This document shows positions 1 through 9,392 of a stretch of 64,000 bases of DNA, in pieces (the first letter of the stretch is position 1; the number at the start of each line of letters is the position of its first letter). The translations under genes were made by a program, and so were the position numbers. Below the pieces are notes generated by a model. That model searched no databases and was not told the origin of the DNA. It was given only the letters and a program-made list of their open reading frames with translations. The stretch covers positions 12,501 through 76,500 of the forward strand of contig NC_066279.1 of the NCBI RefSeq assembly GCF_905404315.1, given 5' to 3'. The stretch is from Leptidea sinapis (Eukaryota > Arthropoda > Insecta > Lepidoptera > Pieridae).

Positions 1-1548
1 CTCATCCAGCAGGACTATAGGTCGGTAAGCCGCTGGAGAATCATTTGGCCTACCCTCCTTTTTGATGAGGCATAGGCGTCCCTCCTTCCATACTTCCGGG
101 AACCGCCCGACATTAAGACATTTGTCGAACAGTCCCCGGAGTTCCCCCTCGACATGTGGGAAGGCCAGGGCCAGGACACGGCCGTGGATACCGTCCGGGC
201 CCGGAGCCTTCTTCCTTGTCTTGAGGCGATCAAGGCAGAGGCCCAGTTCCACATCTGTCACGCCCTGGACCTCCCCTGTCGCCTCTTCCATAACCTCCCG
301 CTCCCGCATCCTGGGCGGGATCAGGTCCACTGCGGTAGGGAAGAGCCCCGCGACCACTTCCTCTACAAGCGCTGGCTCCAAGACCTCCGTGAGCGGAGCC
401 CCCCCACCCTTCAGCTTGTTTCGAGCTGAATGGTAAGGGCGCCCCCACGGGTCCCTCTCCAGGCCATCGAGAAGGTCCTCATAAGCCTTCTCTTTAGCCT
501 GCCTGATCGCAGACTGGAGAGCCCTCTTTCGGTCATAATATACCGTTCGAAGGCCCTCCATCATTTCAGGCGTGTCGCCTCTCCGACGCCGACTCCGCAG
601 ATAGGCCCTGCGGGCCCCTATGCTTTCGGTGCGTAGGACGGCTAGCTCCTGTGACCACCAGAAAACAGCCGTCCTGCGCGGGGCCCTCTTCCAACGTGGC
701 ATCGAAGAGTCTGAGAGGGACTTCATCGCCCTCTTAAAGTCAAGAGCCAGCGCTTCCACGTCATTTGTCATAGCTGGGCCTCCGGGCCTGAGCCACGATC
801 TTATGATCGCCGCCTCCTCGGCCAATTCCCGATCAAGGTGACTAATCACCCATCTCGGGAAGGCCGAGTTCACCCCCTCCGGTGGGACACCAGGAGCCGG
901 GCAGCAGCTAGATGTGAGGACCCCCAGTCGGATGTACCTATGGTCCGACAGGGTCTCCACATCCTCCACCACCCGCCAGGCAGTGACCCTGCACGACGCC
1001 TCAGGGGAGGCGAGGGTAATGTCAACTATCGATGCCCCCTGAGGCCTCACGCACGTCGCTACTCCCCCGGTGTTGAGAACGACGAGGCCCAGCTCAGCCG
1101 CCCATGCCACCAAGGGAGCACCCCGCACTCCGGTCATGGTGTCGCCCCAACTGCGTGAGCGACAGTTGAAGTCCCCCATGACCAATATGAGGCGGGACCT
1201 GGCCCTCCTGATGGCCGGCCCAAGGCAGCCCAGGAAGCCCTCAAACTCCCACAGAGGTCTGTTAGGGGAAAAATATACCCCCACCACTGTTAGAGGGCCC
1301 CAGTCTGCTACGACAAAGCCATCCCCCCTTTCCCGAGCTATCAGGGGCGGACCCCCTGACCGTGCAACAATTGCGACCAAGCCATGAGAGTCCGCCGCCC
1401 AATTACTTCTCTCGGGAGGACTATATGGCTCCGCCGCTACCGCCACATCCACACCCCACTCGGCCATTGACTGAAGGAATAAGTCCTGTGCCCCAGCCGA
1501 GTGATTAAGGTTCCCCTGAAGGAGCTCGAACAGTGTCGTACCGTCCAT
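1..1548 (-). CDS. SART-like ORF2: AP-endonuclease plus start of reverse transcriptase (C-terminus outside window)
   Basis: ORF2 of an R1-clade retrotransposon, which nicks telomeric DNA and copies its RNA by target-primed reverse transcription. The start is ATG at 1548-1546, sharing its A with the ORF1 stop (TAATG). Translated by hand from 1548 down to 721 the frame is open; below that it aligns without indels to copy B. Endonuclease marks are QGNLNHS near the N-terminus, AAEPYSPP, the GDFN catalytic segment near residue 130, and SDHRYI near residue 205. The last part corresponds to the linker and early reverse transcriptase (KAPGPDG region). The palm motifs and C-terminal zinc knuckle lie beyond the edge but are visible in copy B. 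About 516 codons are in the window. Confidence 0.88.
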   Translation of the reverse strand, partial: MDGTTLFELLQGNLNHSAGAQDLFLQSMAEWGVDVAVAAEPYSPPERSNWAADSHGLVAIVARSGGPPLIARERGDGFVVADWGPLTVVGVYFSPNRPLWEFEGFLGCLGPAIRRARSRLILVMGDFNCRSRSWGDTMTGVRGAPLVAWAAELGLVVLNTGGVATCVRPQGASIVDITLASPEASCRVTAWRVVEDVETLSDHRYIRLGVLTSSCCPAPGVPPEGVNSAFPRWVISHLDRELAEEAAIIRSWLRPGGPAMTNDVEALALDFKRAMKSLSDSSMPRWKRAPRRTAVFWWSQELAVLRTESIGARRAYLRSRRRRGDTPEMMEGLRTVYYDRKRALQSAIRQAKEKAYEDLLDGLERDPWGRPYHSARNKLKGGGAPLTEVLEPALVEEVVAGLFPTAVDLIPPRMREREVMEEATGEVQGVTDVELGLCLDRLKTRKKAPGPDGIHGRVLALAFPHVEGELRGLFDKCLNVGRFPEVWKEGRLCLIKKEGRPNDSPAAYRPIVLLDE

Positions 1549-3518
1549 TACGACGACATTTGTTCAAGCTCCCCCTGAGGAGCAACCGTACCCTCCAGAC
1601 TGGTGGGCGCGCTCGGTGCGCTCGGTTCCATGGACATGGCGGGGGCCGGCACCCCCGTTCTCGGTGTGTTCCTTTTAATTAGCGGGGGGTTGCACCTCCG
1701 CCCCCCCATGCGGTGTCCTGCGGGTGCCCCGGCATCGGCACAGACGTCGCACCTTGGCTCCTCGATGCAGCTTTGTGCAAGGTGCCCTGCCCCACCACAG
1801 CGGCAACATAGGCCGCTGCGGTCCTTTGCAGTGCACGTTGCACTGCCATGTCCGATGCCGTAGCACCGGAAGCACCGTAAAGGCCTAGCCTCAAGGAGGG
1901 TGACCCGTACGGTGCTCCATCCGATACAAAGGCGATCCTGCATGATCGCCTTTGCTGCTGTGGTGGGGCACTTTACTATCGTGCTGCCCATGGAGATACG
2001 CCCCGCACGCACATGTTCGCGGGGAACATTCCCCCTGGCAGCAACGGCCCCCACCACGTCATCTAGCGTCACGCTGTCTTCCAGCCCGCTGATCCGTATA
2101 TCCACTGATTTCACAGGCCGGTTGACAGTCGCGATCCCTACTAATGCTCCCCGTATTTCCTCAGCAAGCCTATCAGCTTGCTGAGACCGCTCGGGCCCCC
2201 CAATTTCGAGAATTCGGCTTCCCAGGGCCGTTTTCCGCGTGCGGACCTCCTTCACCCCTATGTCCGCCAAGCTGACCCGCTGCTTAGCAGCGGTGAGTGC
2301 CCAAGCATACGTTGCGCCCCCCGCTACCGCATCCTTGGACAGGGTGATGACCACCGCTGCAGTTGAAGGTGGCCTTAGGCTCACCTTCGCTTTGGGCGAT
2401 CCTGCCAGCCCATCTCCCTTTGTCGGCTTCACCGACTTCACCGGCTCCACTGGCTTGGTGGACTCAGTCGCACGTATCCGGCGGATTCCAGCCTGCGCCT
2501 GCGGAGCCGGATTAGCCGGCGCGGTCAACGTCGTGTTGACCGTTGTTGGAGCAGGCTGCGTCCTCTTCTTTTTTCCCCTCGCCGCCACCTTGGTCCACGA
2601 ATCGGCTTGAGGATTTGCCGCTGGGACAGGGGGGCCCTGGGGAGCTTCCTCTCTAGTGCTCCGCTCGACTTGCCTGGTGGCAGCTGCCAGGGGCGGCCGG
2701 ACCACCGGTGCCGGCAGCAACCGGTCTTCGATACCAGCCAGCTTGGCGTCCATCATCTCGCCGATGGTTCGCGCCAGGTCACCCTTCAGACCTTCGACCA
2801 CCTTCTTGATGATGGCTGCCTCCGAGGATGGAGCCTCCGCCACCACTGTGTCCTCTACAGCCTTGCGTTCCGAGAACTCCCTGCGCATGGCCTTCAGGTC
2901 ATTCTCAAGGTCGGTGACCCGCGCTCTCAGGCGATTGTTGTCGTTTGACAACCGCCGCGCTTCATCGCGGAGCTGCCGCGACTCCTCTTCTGCGGTCCTT
3001 GCCGTCAGGACCTCAACCATCTCCGCCATATCTTTGGCGGCAATCTTAAGGTCGCGCACGTAACCACCCTTCAGGTTGCCCGACTTTAAGGCGATGTCCA
3101 GGATCTTCTGGGACCGCTTATTCGCCCGTTGCAGGATTTCGAACCCCGCCATCCTCTCCAGGTCCTTGCCTAGAATCTCATCCGAGATTCCAGGCTCGGC
3201 ATCAAGCTCAACAGCAGCAGGCTTCCGGAAAGCCTGACCCCTGAGCTTCTTTTCCATCTCTCTCTCATATTCACTTTCCTTACCCGATAGTAAGGCTTTT
3301 TTGGCCTGAGCCAACCCTGTTGAGTGACCCGCAGCCTTCTTTTTGGCTTGCTTGGCCCTCCTCTCCACCGATGCCTCAGTCTCTGTAGCCGAGTCTTGGC
3401 CGGAATTGCTCGACCGTTTATAAAATGACCGTTTGCGGCCAACACCATATTCCGAGCAGCTGGACTCGTTTAGACTATCCGTGTCCATTGTTGCAAGTTT
3501 ACAAGCTACAGGCAACAA
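1548..3518 (-). CDS. SART-like ORF1, gag-like RNA-binding protein with three zinc knuckles
   Basis: A 656-residue open frame. ORF1 proteins of telomeric R1-clade elements bind the element RNA and carry it to telomeres; that role is inferred from the family. Visible parts are a basic, Ser-rich N-terminus, a heptad-like charged coiled coil at about residues 165-220, a Pro/Ala-rich middle, and three C-terminal knuckles: C549-X2-C-X4-H-X4-C562, C571-X2-C574-X4-H579-X4-C584 and C590-X2-C593-X8-H602-X6-C609. The N-terminus is uncertain: ATG at 3518 (MLPVACKLAT) or ATG at 3488 (MDTDSLNESS). The stop TAA overlaps the ORF2 ATG by one base, so ORF2 is probably made by termination-reinitiation, as shown for SART1. 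Confidence 0.9.
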   Translation of the reverse strand: MLPVACKLATMDTDSLNESSCSEYGVGRKRSFYKRSSNSGQDSATETEASVERRAKQAKKKAAGHSTGLAQAKKALLSGKESEYEREMEKKLRGQAFRKPAAVELDAEPGISDEILGKDLERMAGFEILQRANKRSQKILDIALKSGNLKGGYVRDLKIAAKDMAEMVEVLTARTAEEESRQLRDEARRLSNDNNRLRARVTDLENDLKAMRREFSERKAVEDTVVAEAPSSEAAIIKKVVEGLKGDLARTIGEMMDAKLAGIEDRLLPAPVVRPPLAAATRQVERSTREEAPQGPPVPAANPQADSWTKVAARGKKKRTQPAPTTVNTTLTAPANPAPQAQAGIRRIRATESTKPVEPVKSVKPTKGDGLAGSPKAKVSLRPPSTAAVVITLSKDAVAGGATYAWALTAAKQRVSLADIGVKEVRTRKTALGSRILEIGGPERSQQADRLAEEIRGALVGIATVNRPVKSVDIRISGLEDSVTLDDVVGAVAARGNVPREHVRAGRISMGSTIVKCPTTAAKAIMQDRLCIGWSTVRVTLLEARPLRCFRCYGIGHGSATCTAKDRSGLCCRCGGAGHLAQSCIEEPRCDVCADAGAPAGHRMGGRRCNPPLIKRNTPRTGVPAPAMSMEPSAPSAPTSLEGTVAPQGELEQMSS

Positions 3519-4337
3519 TGGAAACAGATAAACACACGGGAAAAAAAAAATTAAGACATAACTTACTAACTATCAATATATACTAATTAATAAATAAACT
3601 ATATCTAAACACTAAACCTACTATAGAGTATCTAAGCACAAAGTTCTTATTAACTACTTATATCTAAGTGTTACCACTACGCTAGTGTCCTCTAATTCAG
3701 CACACTGTCAGCGTCGCTGCTCGGCGCCACAGAGAGAAACGCGAGCCGCGCTCGCCGCGCTCGCCGCGAGTCTCGCGGGAATGCGACACTAGCGACACCG
3801 CGACGCTCTGCGGAGCGTCACCCACAACTCGGAACAAAGGAAATGACTATTTCCCTTTGTATAGGTCCGATATTAACAAACGATATATCGTTGGATTCGT
3901 CTTGAAATGGCGATCTCAACGATATATAGCACTTAACTGATTAATTTACACACAGTGAAGTAAAAACATATAATATTTACTTCAAATTAAAAATTCTCAC
4001 GGCCGTATATGTGGTCCGATTTTGAATTTAAAAACACTCACGTGTCTACCAGAGCCTGGTGCACCTCACAAACACTAAAAACAGGGGGGTTACTGCGACT
4101 CCCAGCGAGTAAACCACACCCAAACTATGTGTCACTATCACTTCAGATGTCGAGGTCGATAAAAAATTTACCGAACGCTCGAAAGAAAAACTAATTACAC
4201 CACTGTATTCGTCGTAAAAAGGCGCGTCTTTTGATATATAGCAAGTATATATACACAAGCTATATACACACCAAAAGCCGTCGTGAACGCGGAGCGAAGT
4301 GAAAACAATGTTGCCACTACGACCGCACAACGACTTC
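3519..4337 (-). other. 5' untranslated leader of SART-like copy A
   Basis: This 0.8-kb leader lies between the telomeric repeat and ORF1 on the minus strand. On the plus strand it contains a GC-rich patch (about 3710-3830, repeated ctcgccgcg words), AT-rich stretches and an A-run at 3540-3550. It has no coding potential that I trust; short ORFs here are chance frames. An internal promoter is expected for such elements but I cannot point to one. Confidence 0.6.
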
Positions 4338-4456
4338 AACCTAACCTAACCTAACCTAACCTAACCTAACCTAACCTAACCTAACCTAACCTAACCTAAC
4401 CTAACCTAACCTAACCTAACCTAACCTAACCTAACCTAACCTAACCTAACCTAACC
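4338..4456. repeat. Telomeric (CCTAA)n array 1
   Basis: About 24 perfect CCTAA units. The array separates the 5' end of SART-like copy A from the truncated TRAS-like element. CCTAA on the plus strand means the chromosome end would lie to the left. Confidence 0.97.
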
Positions 4457-4816
4457 GTCGTGGCGGCTTACAAGCTGGTGCGGGAGGCACCCTTCTCCGC
4501 TCTGATGGCCCAAGTCATCACGGGTCATGGTGGCTTCTCGGCGTATCTCCACCGGTTCGGACTGAAGGATAGCCCAGCGTGCATTTGCGACGGTCATACT
4601 GACGAAAGCGCAATGCACCTGGTGCTCGAATGCCCTAGGTTCGGTCGGTGGAGGTACGACCTTGAGGTCCAGAGTGGAGTGGCCGTACTGGAGGCCAACC
4701 TCCCCTTATTATTGTCAGAAAAACGAGAACTACTTGAGGCATTTTGCCTCAAGATATTGATAGATGTGCTGCCGAAGAACGGCAGCAATATAAATGTAAA
4801 AAAGCTTAGAATATAA
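4457..4816 (+). pseudogene. TRAS-like ORF2 C-terminal fragment with zinc-knuckle tail
   Basis: The frame is open from the telomere junction (first clear residues VAAYKLVREAPFS) to TAA at 4814-4816, with no ATG at its start. It carries the typical R1-clade tail FxLxQVxxGHGxFxxYLxR and a CCHC-like cluster (CICDGHTDESAMHLVLEC). Reverse transcriptase and endonuclease are missing through 5' truncation, so the copy cannot move by itself. Confidence 0.8.
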
Positions 4817-5219
4817 TGTGTGTAAATAAATAGTAAGGTAGGAAATAGATAAGAATAAAAATTTTAGCAATAAATAAGTAAAGCACGGTTCCCTATGACT
4901 GAGCATAGGGCCCTTTTTACTACCAATAGTCTGTAAGAATGTGTGCCTAGGTTAAGATAGTGTTAAGAATTTGTATTATATTAAAAAGCTAATAAAAGGA
5001 ATAAAAATAAATATATATGTAAAATCTGTTAGTTATAAGATCAATATCATTTAAGAAATGTAATGAAAATATGTATTAGTGTGTAAGCGACTGTAAATAA
5101 ACATTGTAAATAAATAATAAACCACCCCCAAACCCTACAGCTCAATGGTAGGGAGGAAGTAGCTTAGTAGCTCCTCGGCCCTGGAACGAAAGTTGCCAGG
5201 GAGGTAGGCCACTAGTCGC
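4817..5219 (+). other. 3' UTR of TRAS-like fragment
   Basis: Non-coding tail between the ORF2 stop and poly(A). It has AT-rich stretches with several AATAAA-like words (about 4830-5130), then a short GC-richer end before the A-tract at 5220-5241. Confidence 0.6.
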
Positions 5220-5241
5220 AAAAAAAAAAAAAAAAAAAAAA

Positions 5242-5343
5242 CCTAACCTAACCTAACCTAACCTAACCTAACCTAACCTAACCTAACCTAACCTAACCTA
5301 ACCTAACCTAACCTAACCTAACCTAACCTAACCTAACCTAACC
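5242..5343. repeat. Telomeric (CCTAA)n array 2
   Basis: About 20 perfect units between the poly(A) of the plus-strand TRAS-like piece and the poly(T) (poly(A) on minus) of SART-like copy B. Both retroelement tails therefore point into the same array. Confidence 0.97.
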
Positions 5344-5367
5344 TTTTTTTTTTTTTTTTTTTTTTTT

Positions 5368-5593
5368 ACGAGGAGGAAATACATTTACGTACTACCCCTG
5401 TGCACTATGTGGCACAGGGAGTGTGGGACTCAACCACTTAGACCATCTTCTATGTAGCTAGAAGTTGGCCAAGTTTGGTAATACCCACTAAAACCTCCTC
5501 GAAAGCAGAGAGTTCCCCTTTTTGAGAGGTTCTCCGGGATCTTTGCAGGGCATTTCACCGGAGAACCTCGGGGAAGAGGCCATCAGTGGCCCT
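5368..5593 (-). other. 3' UTR of SART-like copy B
   Basis: Non-coding stretch between the ORF2 stop and the poly(A). For SART1 the 3' UTR is known to be needed for recognition of the RNA by its own reverse transcriptase; here that is inference only. Confidence 0.6.
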
Positions 5594-8046
5594 CTACTGG
5601 CTGCTAGGGGCTGGGGTTGAGAGGTCTTCTTGGACCCCTCTCCCCCTCCTGCCCCGCCCTGCTGCCCTCTGAAGGGCAACTGATGCCCTCTCTCTGTTTC
5701 TTTCGGCTTCCTCCTTCTGTAGCATTACGTGCTCGCAGAAGGAGGAAGCCGCCTTCCAGGACTCCTCGCTGTCCAGCATGCTCTTGACCATTCCAGGCAG
5801 CGAGAGGTCCTGGCCGATCACTGTCCTCAGGTCTTGACGCCTCGTTTCCCACGCGGCGCAATTCCGGAGAGTGTGATCGGCCGTATCCTCCTCGGTGTCA
5901 TCACAGTGATGACAACGAGGCGATACCTCCTTCCTCACAACCCGGCACAGATATCGTCCAAAGCAGCCATGGCCCGACAACACCTGTGCCAGGCGGAAGG
6001 AGATCTCCCCCTTTCGTCTTTTCTTCCAGTCACTAAGGACTGGAAGAATGGCGCCTATAGTGCGCGCGCCCACTTGGGAGGACTCAAGTTCCTCCCGCCA
6101 CTGCCGCATAATGGCAGCGTCAGCCGCGCGCCTTACAGACGCCTCGCGCTCCCTCCAAATTTCGCCGCCCATTTCCGCCTTAAGGCGATATAGGGCGGCG
6201 CTCATGCGAGCCTCCAAGGCCCAGGGCGGAGTGCCCGCAATAACGCAAGCCGCATCAAATGATACCGTCCGATAGCACCTGGCTATGCGGTTCGCTATCA
6301 CTCGCTGCGGCCTGCGGAGGAGTGACCCATTGCCTTTTCTTTTTAAGGCATCTGCCCAGATGGGGGCCCCATACAGAGCCATGCTCTTCAGGACCCCGCT
6401 ATACAGCCTCCTGACGCTTTGGGACGGCCCCCCCGCGTTTGGTAATAAACGCGCGAGAGCTCCAGCCGCCCCAACCAATCTCTCTCCGAGGTGCCTGAAG
6501 TGCGCCTCAAAGCCCCAACGGCCATCCAGCACAAGGCCTAGGTACCTCATGCAGGGGGCCACCGGGACACGCACTCCGTTCACCTCGATGAAAGCGCCAG
6601 GAGGTGGGCCCCTCCTTGGGCCGTGGAACAGGATGGCGTCCGTTTTACTTAACGCCACCCTGAGCCCCAACAGCCAGATCCGCTCAACAACAAGGGAGGT
6701 CCCGACCGAGGCCAGTAAGCCTGCCTCCCCAAAGGACCCCCCCTGGGCCACCACCAGGGTGTCGTCTGCATAGCAGAAGATGCGCATCTTGGGTAGAAGC
6801 GCACCTCGCAACACCCAGTCGTAGCCCATGTTCCAGAGGAGCGGACCCAGCACCGACCCCTGCGGGACTCCGCACTCTACGGGACGCCGCCTCATCCTCC
6901 CGTCTCCCGCCACGTAGGCCACCCGGCGCCCAACCAGGTAGTCCTTCACTATTCGGCGCAAGTACCAGGGCACCTCGAAGAAGTCGAGTGCCTCAGCAAT
7001 TACGCCGAATGGGAGACTGTTGAAGGCGTTGGCTATGTCCAGGGAGACCGCCAACGCCCTCTCACCATCCGCCACCACACTCTCAACATGAGCCCTCAGC
7101 TCACTGAGGGCGTCAAGCGTCGAGCGGCCCTTCCTAAAACCGAACTGGTGTTCGGACAAGTCCGGGCCCTCGGCAGAGAGGTGGCGACTTAGGCGTGAGG
7201 CCACTATCCATTCCAGCAGCTTCCCAACCTCATCCAGCAGGACTATAGGTCGGTAAGCCGCTGGAGAATCAATTGGCCTACCCTCCTTTTTGATGAGGCA
7301 TAGGCGTCCCTCCTTCCATACTTCCGGGAACCGCCCGACATTAAGACATTTGTCGAACAGTCCCCGGAGTTCCCCCTCGACATGTGGGAAGGCCAGGGCC
7401 AGGACACGGCCGTGGATACCGTCCGGGCCCGGAGCCTTCTTCCTTGTCTTGAGGCGATCAAGGCAGAGGCCCAGTTCCACATCTGTCACGCCCTGGACCT
7501 CCCCTGTCGCCTCTCCCACAACCTCCCCCTCCCGCATCCTGGGCGGGATCAGGTCCACTGCGGTGGGGAAGAGTCCCGTGACCACTTCCTCTACAAGCGC
7601 TGGCTCCAGGACCTCGGTGAGCGGAGCCCCCCCACCCTTCAGCTTGTTTCGAGCTGAATGGTAAGGGCGCCCCCACGGGTCCCTCTCCAGGCCATCGAGA
7701 AGGTCCTTATAGGCCTTCTCTTTAGCCTGCCTGATCGCAGACTGGAGAGCCCTCTTTCGGTCATAATATACCGTTCGAAGGCCCTCCATTACTTCAGGCG
7801 TATCGCCTCTCCGACGCCGACTCCGCAGATAGGCCCTACGGGCCCCTATGCTTTCGGTGCGTAGGACGGCTAGCTCCCGTGACCACCAGAAAACAGCCGT
7901 CCTGCGCGGGGCCCTCTTCCAACGTGGCATCGAAGAGTCTGAGAGGGACTTCATCGCCCTCTTAAAGTCAAGAGCCAGCGCTTCCACGTCGTCCGTCATA
8001 GCTGGGCCTCCGGGCCTCAGCCACGATCTTACGATCGCCGCCTCCT
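5594..8046 (-). CDS. SART-like ORF2, reverse transcriptase to C-terminal zinc knuckle (N-terminus truncated)
   Basis: The frame is open from the telomere junction; the first internal Met is at 7999, giving 801 residues. Numbered from that Met: KAPGPDG 188-194, palm motif A LDIANAF (Asp321), GVPQGSVLGP 377-386, catalytic YADD 410-413, and C-terminal C696-X2-C-X9-H709-X4-C714. All reverse transcriptase catalytic aspartates are present. The endonuclease is lacking, so this copy is dead on its own, but the enzyme part shows no stop or frameshift. GC content is much higher than in the neighbouring DNA, as is normal for this family. Confidence 0.9.
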
Positions 8047-8110
8047 AACCTAACCTAACCTAACCTAACCTAACCTAACCTAACCTAACCTAACCTAACC
8101 TAACCTAACC
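8047..8110. repeat. Telomeric (CCTAA)n array 3, directly joined to mitochondrial DNA
   Basis: About 13 units between SART-like copy B and mitochondrial COX1 sequence. The junction shares the two bases CT, so the breakpoint is 8110/8111 with 2-bp ambiguity. Confidence 0.95.
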
Positions 8111-8354
8111 TGGAATACCTCGTCGTTACTCTGATTATCCTGATTATTATTTATCATGAAATATTATTTCTTCTATTGGATCTTATATTTCATTATTAGG
8201 AACTATTTTTATAATTATAATTATTTGAGAATCTATAATTAATCAACGAATTGTAATTTTTTCCTTAAATATGCCTTCTTCTATTGAATGATTCCAAAAT
8301 TTACCTCCAGCAGAACATTCATATAATGAACTTCCAATTATAAGAAATTTCTAA
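8111..8354 (+). pseudogene. COX1: Mitochondrial COX1, 3' end fragment (block A)
   Basis: Last ~81 codons of cytochrome c oxidase subunit I, starting in GMPRRYSDYPDYY and ending at TTC-TAA overlapping trnL2. It begins exactly at the telomeric repeat and matches 20452-20695 of block D. A fragment cannot be functional. Confidence 0.95.
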
Positions 8355-8415
8355 TATGGCAGATTATATGTAATGGATTTAAACCCCATTTATAAAGGTT
8401 TTCCTTTTTTTAGAA
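8350..8415 (+). tRNA. trnL2: trnL2 (UUR), mitochondrial type
   Basis: Lies between COX1 and COX2 as in insects. TAA anticodon within GGATTTAAACCCC; acceptor TCTAATA with the opposing TTTTAGA. Second copy at 20691. Confidence 0.88.
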
Positions 8416-9097
8416 ATGGCAACCTGATCTAATTTTAATTTACAAAATAGAGCTTCCCCTTTAATAGAACAAATAATTTTTTTTCATGACCATACTTTAA
8501 TTATTTTAATTATAATTACTATTTTAGTTATATATTTAATAATAAATTTATTTTTTAATAAATTTATTAATCGATTTTTAATAGAAGGACAAATAATTGA
8601 ATTAATTTGAACTATTTTACCAGCAATTACATTAATTTTTATTGCTCTTCCTTCTCTTCGATTATTATACCTAATAGATGATTTAAATAATCCATTAATT
8701 ACTTTAAAATCAATTGGTCATCAATGATACTGAAGTTATGAATATTCAGATTTTAATAATATTGAATTTGATTCTTATATAACTAATGATTATAAATTAA
8801 ATAAATTTCGCCTTTTAGATGTTGATAATCGAATTATTATTCCAATAAATAATCAAATTCGAATTTTAGTTACAGCTACAGATGTTATTCATTCTTGAAC
8901 TATTCCTTCTTTAGGTGTAAAAGTAGATGCTAATCCTGGACGACTAAATCAAACTAATTTTTTTATTAGTCGTCCAGGAATTTTTTTTGGTCAATGTTCA
9001 GAAATTTGTGGGGCAAATCATAGTTTTATACCAATTGTTATTGAAAGTGTAAATATAAATAACTTTATTAACTGAATTAATAATTATTCTTCATTAG
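8416..9097 (+). CDS. COX2: Mitochondrial COX2, full length (block A)
   Basis: Cytochrome c oxidase subunit II. It starts ATGGCAACCTGATCT after trnL2 and is open in the mitochondrial code. The copper-A site is visible: GRLNQTN region, then FFGQCSEICGANHSFMP with both Cys and the His. It ends in an incomplete T at trnK. It differs from the block D copy at 8604 (A, giving Leu, versus C at 20945, giving Phe). In a nuclear setting it is a pseudogene because of the genetic code. Confidence 0.92.
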
Positions 9098-9162
9098 ATG
9101 ACTGAAAGCAAGTATTGGTCTCTTAAACCATTTTATAGTAATTTAGCAATTACTTCTAATGA
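9092..9162 (+). tRNA. trnK: trnK, mitochondrial type
   Basis: Acceptor CATTAGA/TCTAATG, anticodon CTT inside GTCTCTTAAACC. Position after COX2 is standard for insects. Confidence 0.88.
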
Positions 9163-9232
9163 AAGAATTAGTTAAAATATAACATAAATATGTCAAATTT
9201 AAATTATTATATATAGATAAATAATATTCTTT
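9162..9232 (+). tRNA. trnD: trnD, mitochondrial type
   Basis: Acceptor AAAGAAT/ATTCTTT, anticodon GTC in ATATGTCAAA. It overlaps the last base of trnK. Confidence 0.87.
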
Positions 9233-9233
9233 T

Positions 9234-9392
9234 ATTCCTCAAATAATACCTATTAACTGAATATTCCAATTATTCTTTTTTATTATTGTTTTTATTTTAT
9301 TTAATATTATAAATTATTATATTTACTTTAATTTTTATAAAATTAAAAAAATAAATTTTAAAAAAATAAATTACTTAAATTGAAAATGATAA
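9234..9392 (+). CDS. ATP8: Mitochondrial ATP8
   Basis: ATT start, 52 codons beginning IPQMMPINWM, TAA at 9390-9392. It overlaps ATP6 by seven bases (ATGATAA), the usual insect overlap. A membrane segment (FQLFFFIIVFILFN) is followed by a basic tail. Intact in the mitochondrial code. Confidence 0.9.

Larger units (their letters stand above)
1..4337 (-). mobile_element. SART-like telomere-specific non-LTR retrotransposon, 5'-complete copy A (3' part outside window)
   Basis: The minus strand reads (TTAGG)n, a 5' leader, ORF1, ORF2, and then runs off the left edge. The element begins directly in telomeric repeat at about 4337. ORF1 and ORF2 meet at a TAATG overlap, the arrangement known for Bombyx SART1. 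Together with copy B (5344-8046), which carries the 3' half and a poly(A) tail followed by GGTTAGG on its sense strand, a complete element would be about 6 kb, near the known SART1 length. The 818-bp overlap of the two copies shows roughly 20 substitutions and no indel, so they are separate copies. No break was seen in the coding part, so it may be a recently active copy. Confidence 0.85.
4457..5241 (+). mobile_element. TRAS-like telomeric retrotransposon, 5'-truncated 3' end with poly(A)
   Basis: It starts abruptly out of telomeric repeat, holds the last ~118 codons of an R1-clade ORF2 and a ~400-bp 3' UTR, and ends with 22 A's followed directly by (CCTAA)n. It is inserted opposite in strand to both SART-like copies, and its tail meets CCTAA whereas theirs meets TTAGG. 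Two families in opposite orientation is the hallmark of TRAS and SART in lepidopteran telomeres. The name TRAS-like rests on orientation and ORF2 tail only. Confidence 0.75.
5344..8046 (-). mobile_element. SART-like telomeric retrotransposon, 5'-truncated copy B
   Basis: On the minus strand this copy starts inside ORF2 directly after (TTAGG)n, runs to the ORF2 stop, a ~225-bp 3' UTR and a 24-nt poly(A) (T-run 5344-5367), followed by GGTTAGG. 5' truncation is usual for target-primed reverse transcription. Positions 7229-8046 match 1-818 of copy A without indels. Confidence 0.88.

Noticed and set aside
62..1387. Plus-strand open frames across the SART-like element
   Set aside because: They are antisense shadows of a GC-rich ORF2; the minus frame carries all family motifs.
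5729..7864. Plus-strand frames opposite SART-like copy B
   Set aside because: Antisense shadows without domains.
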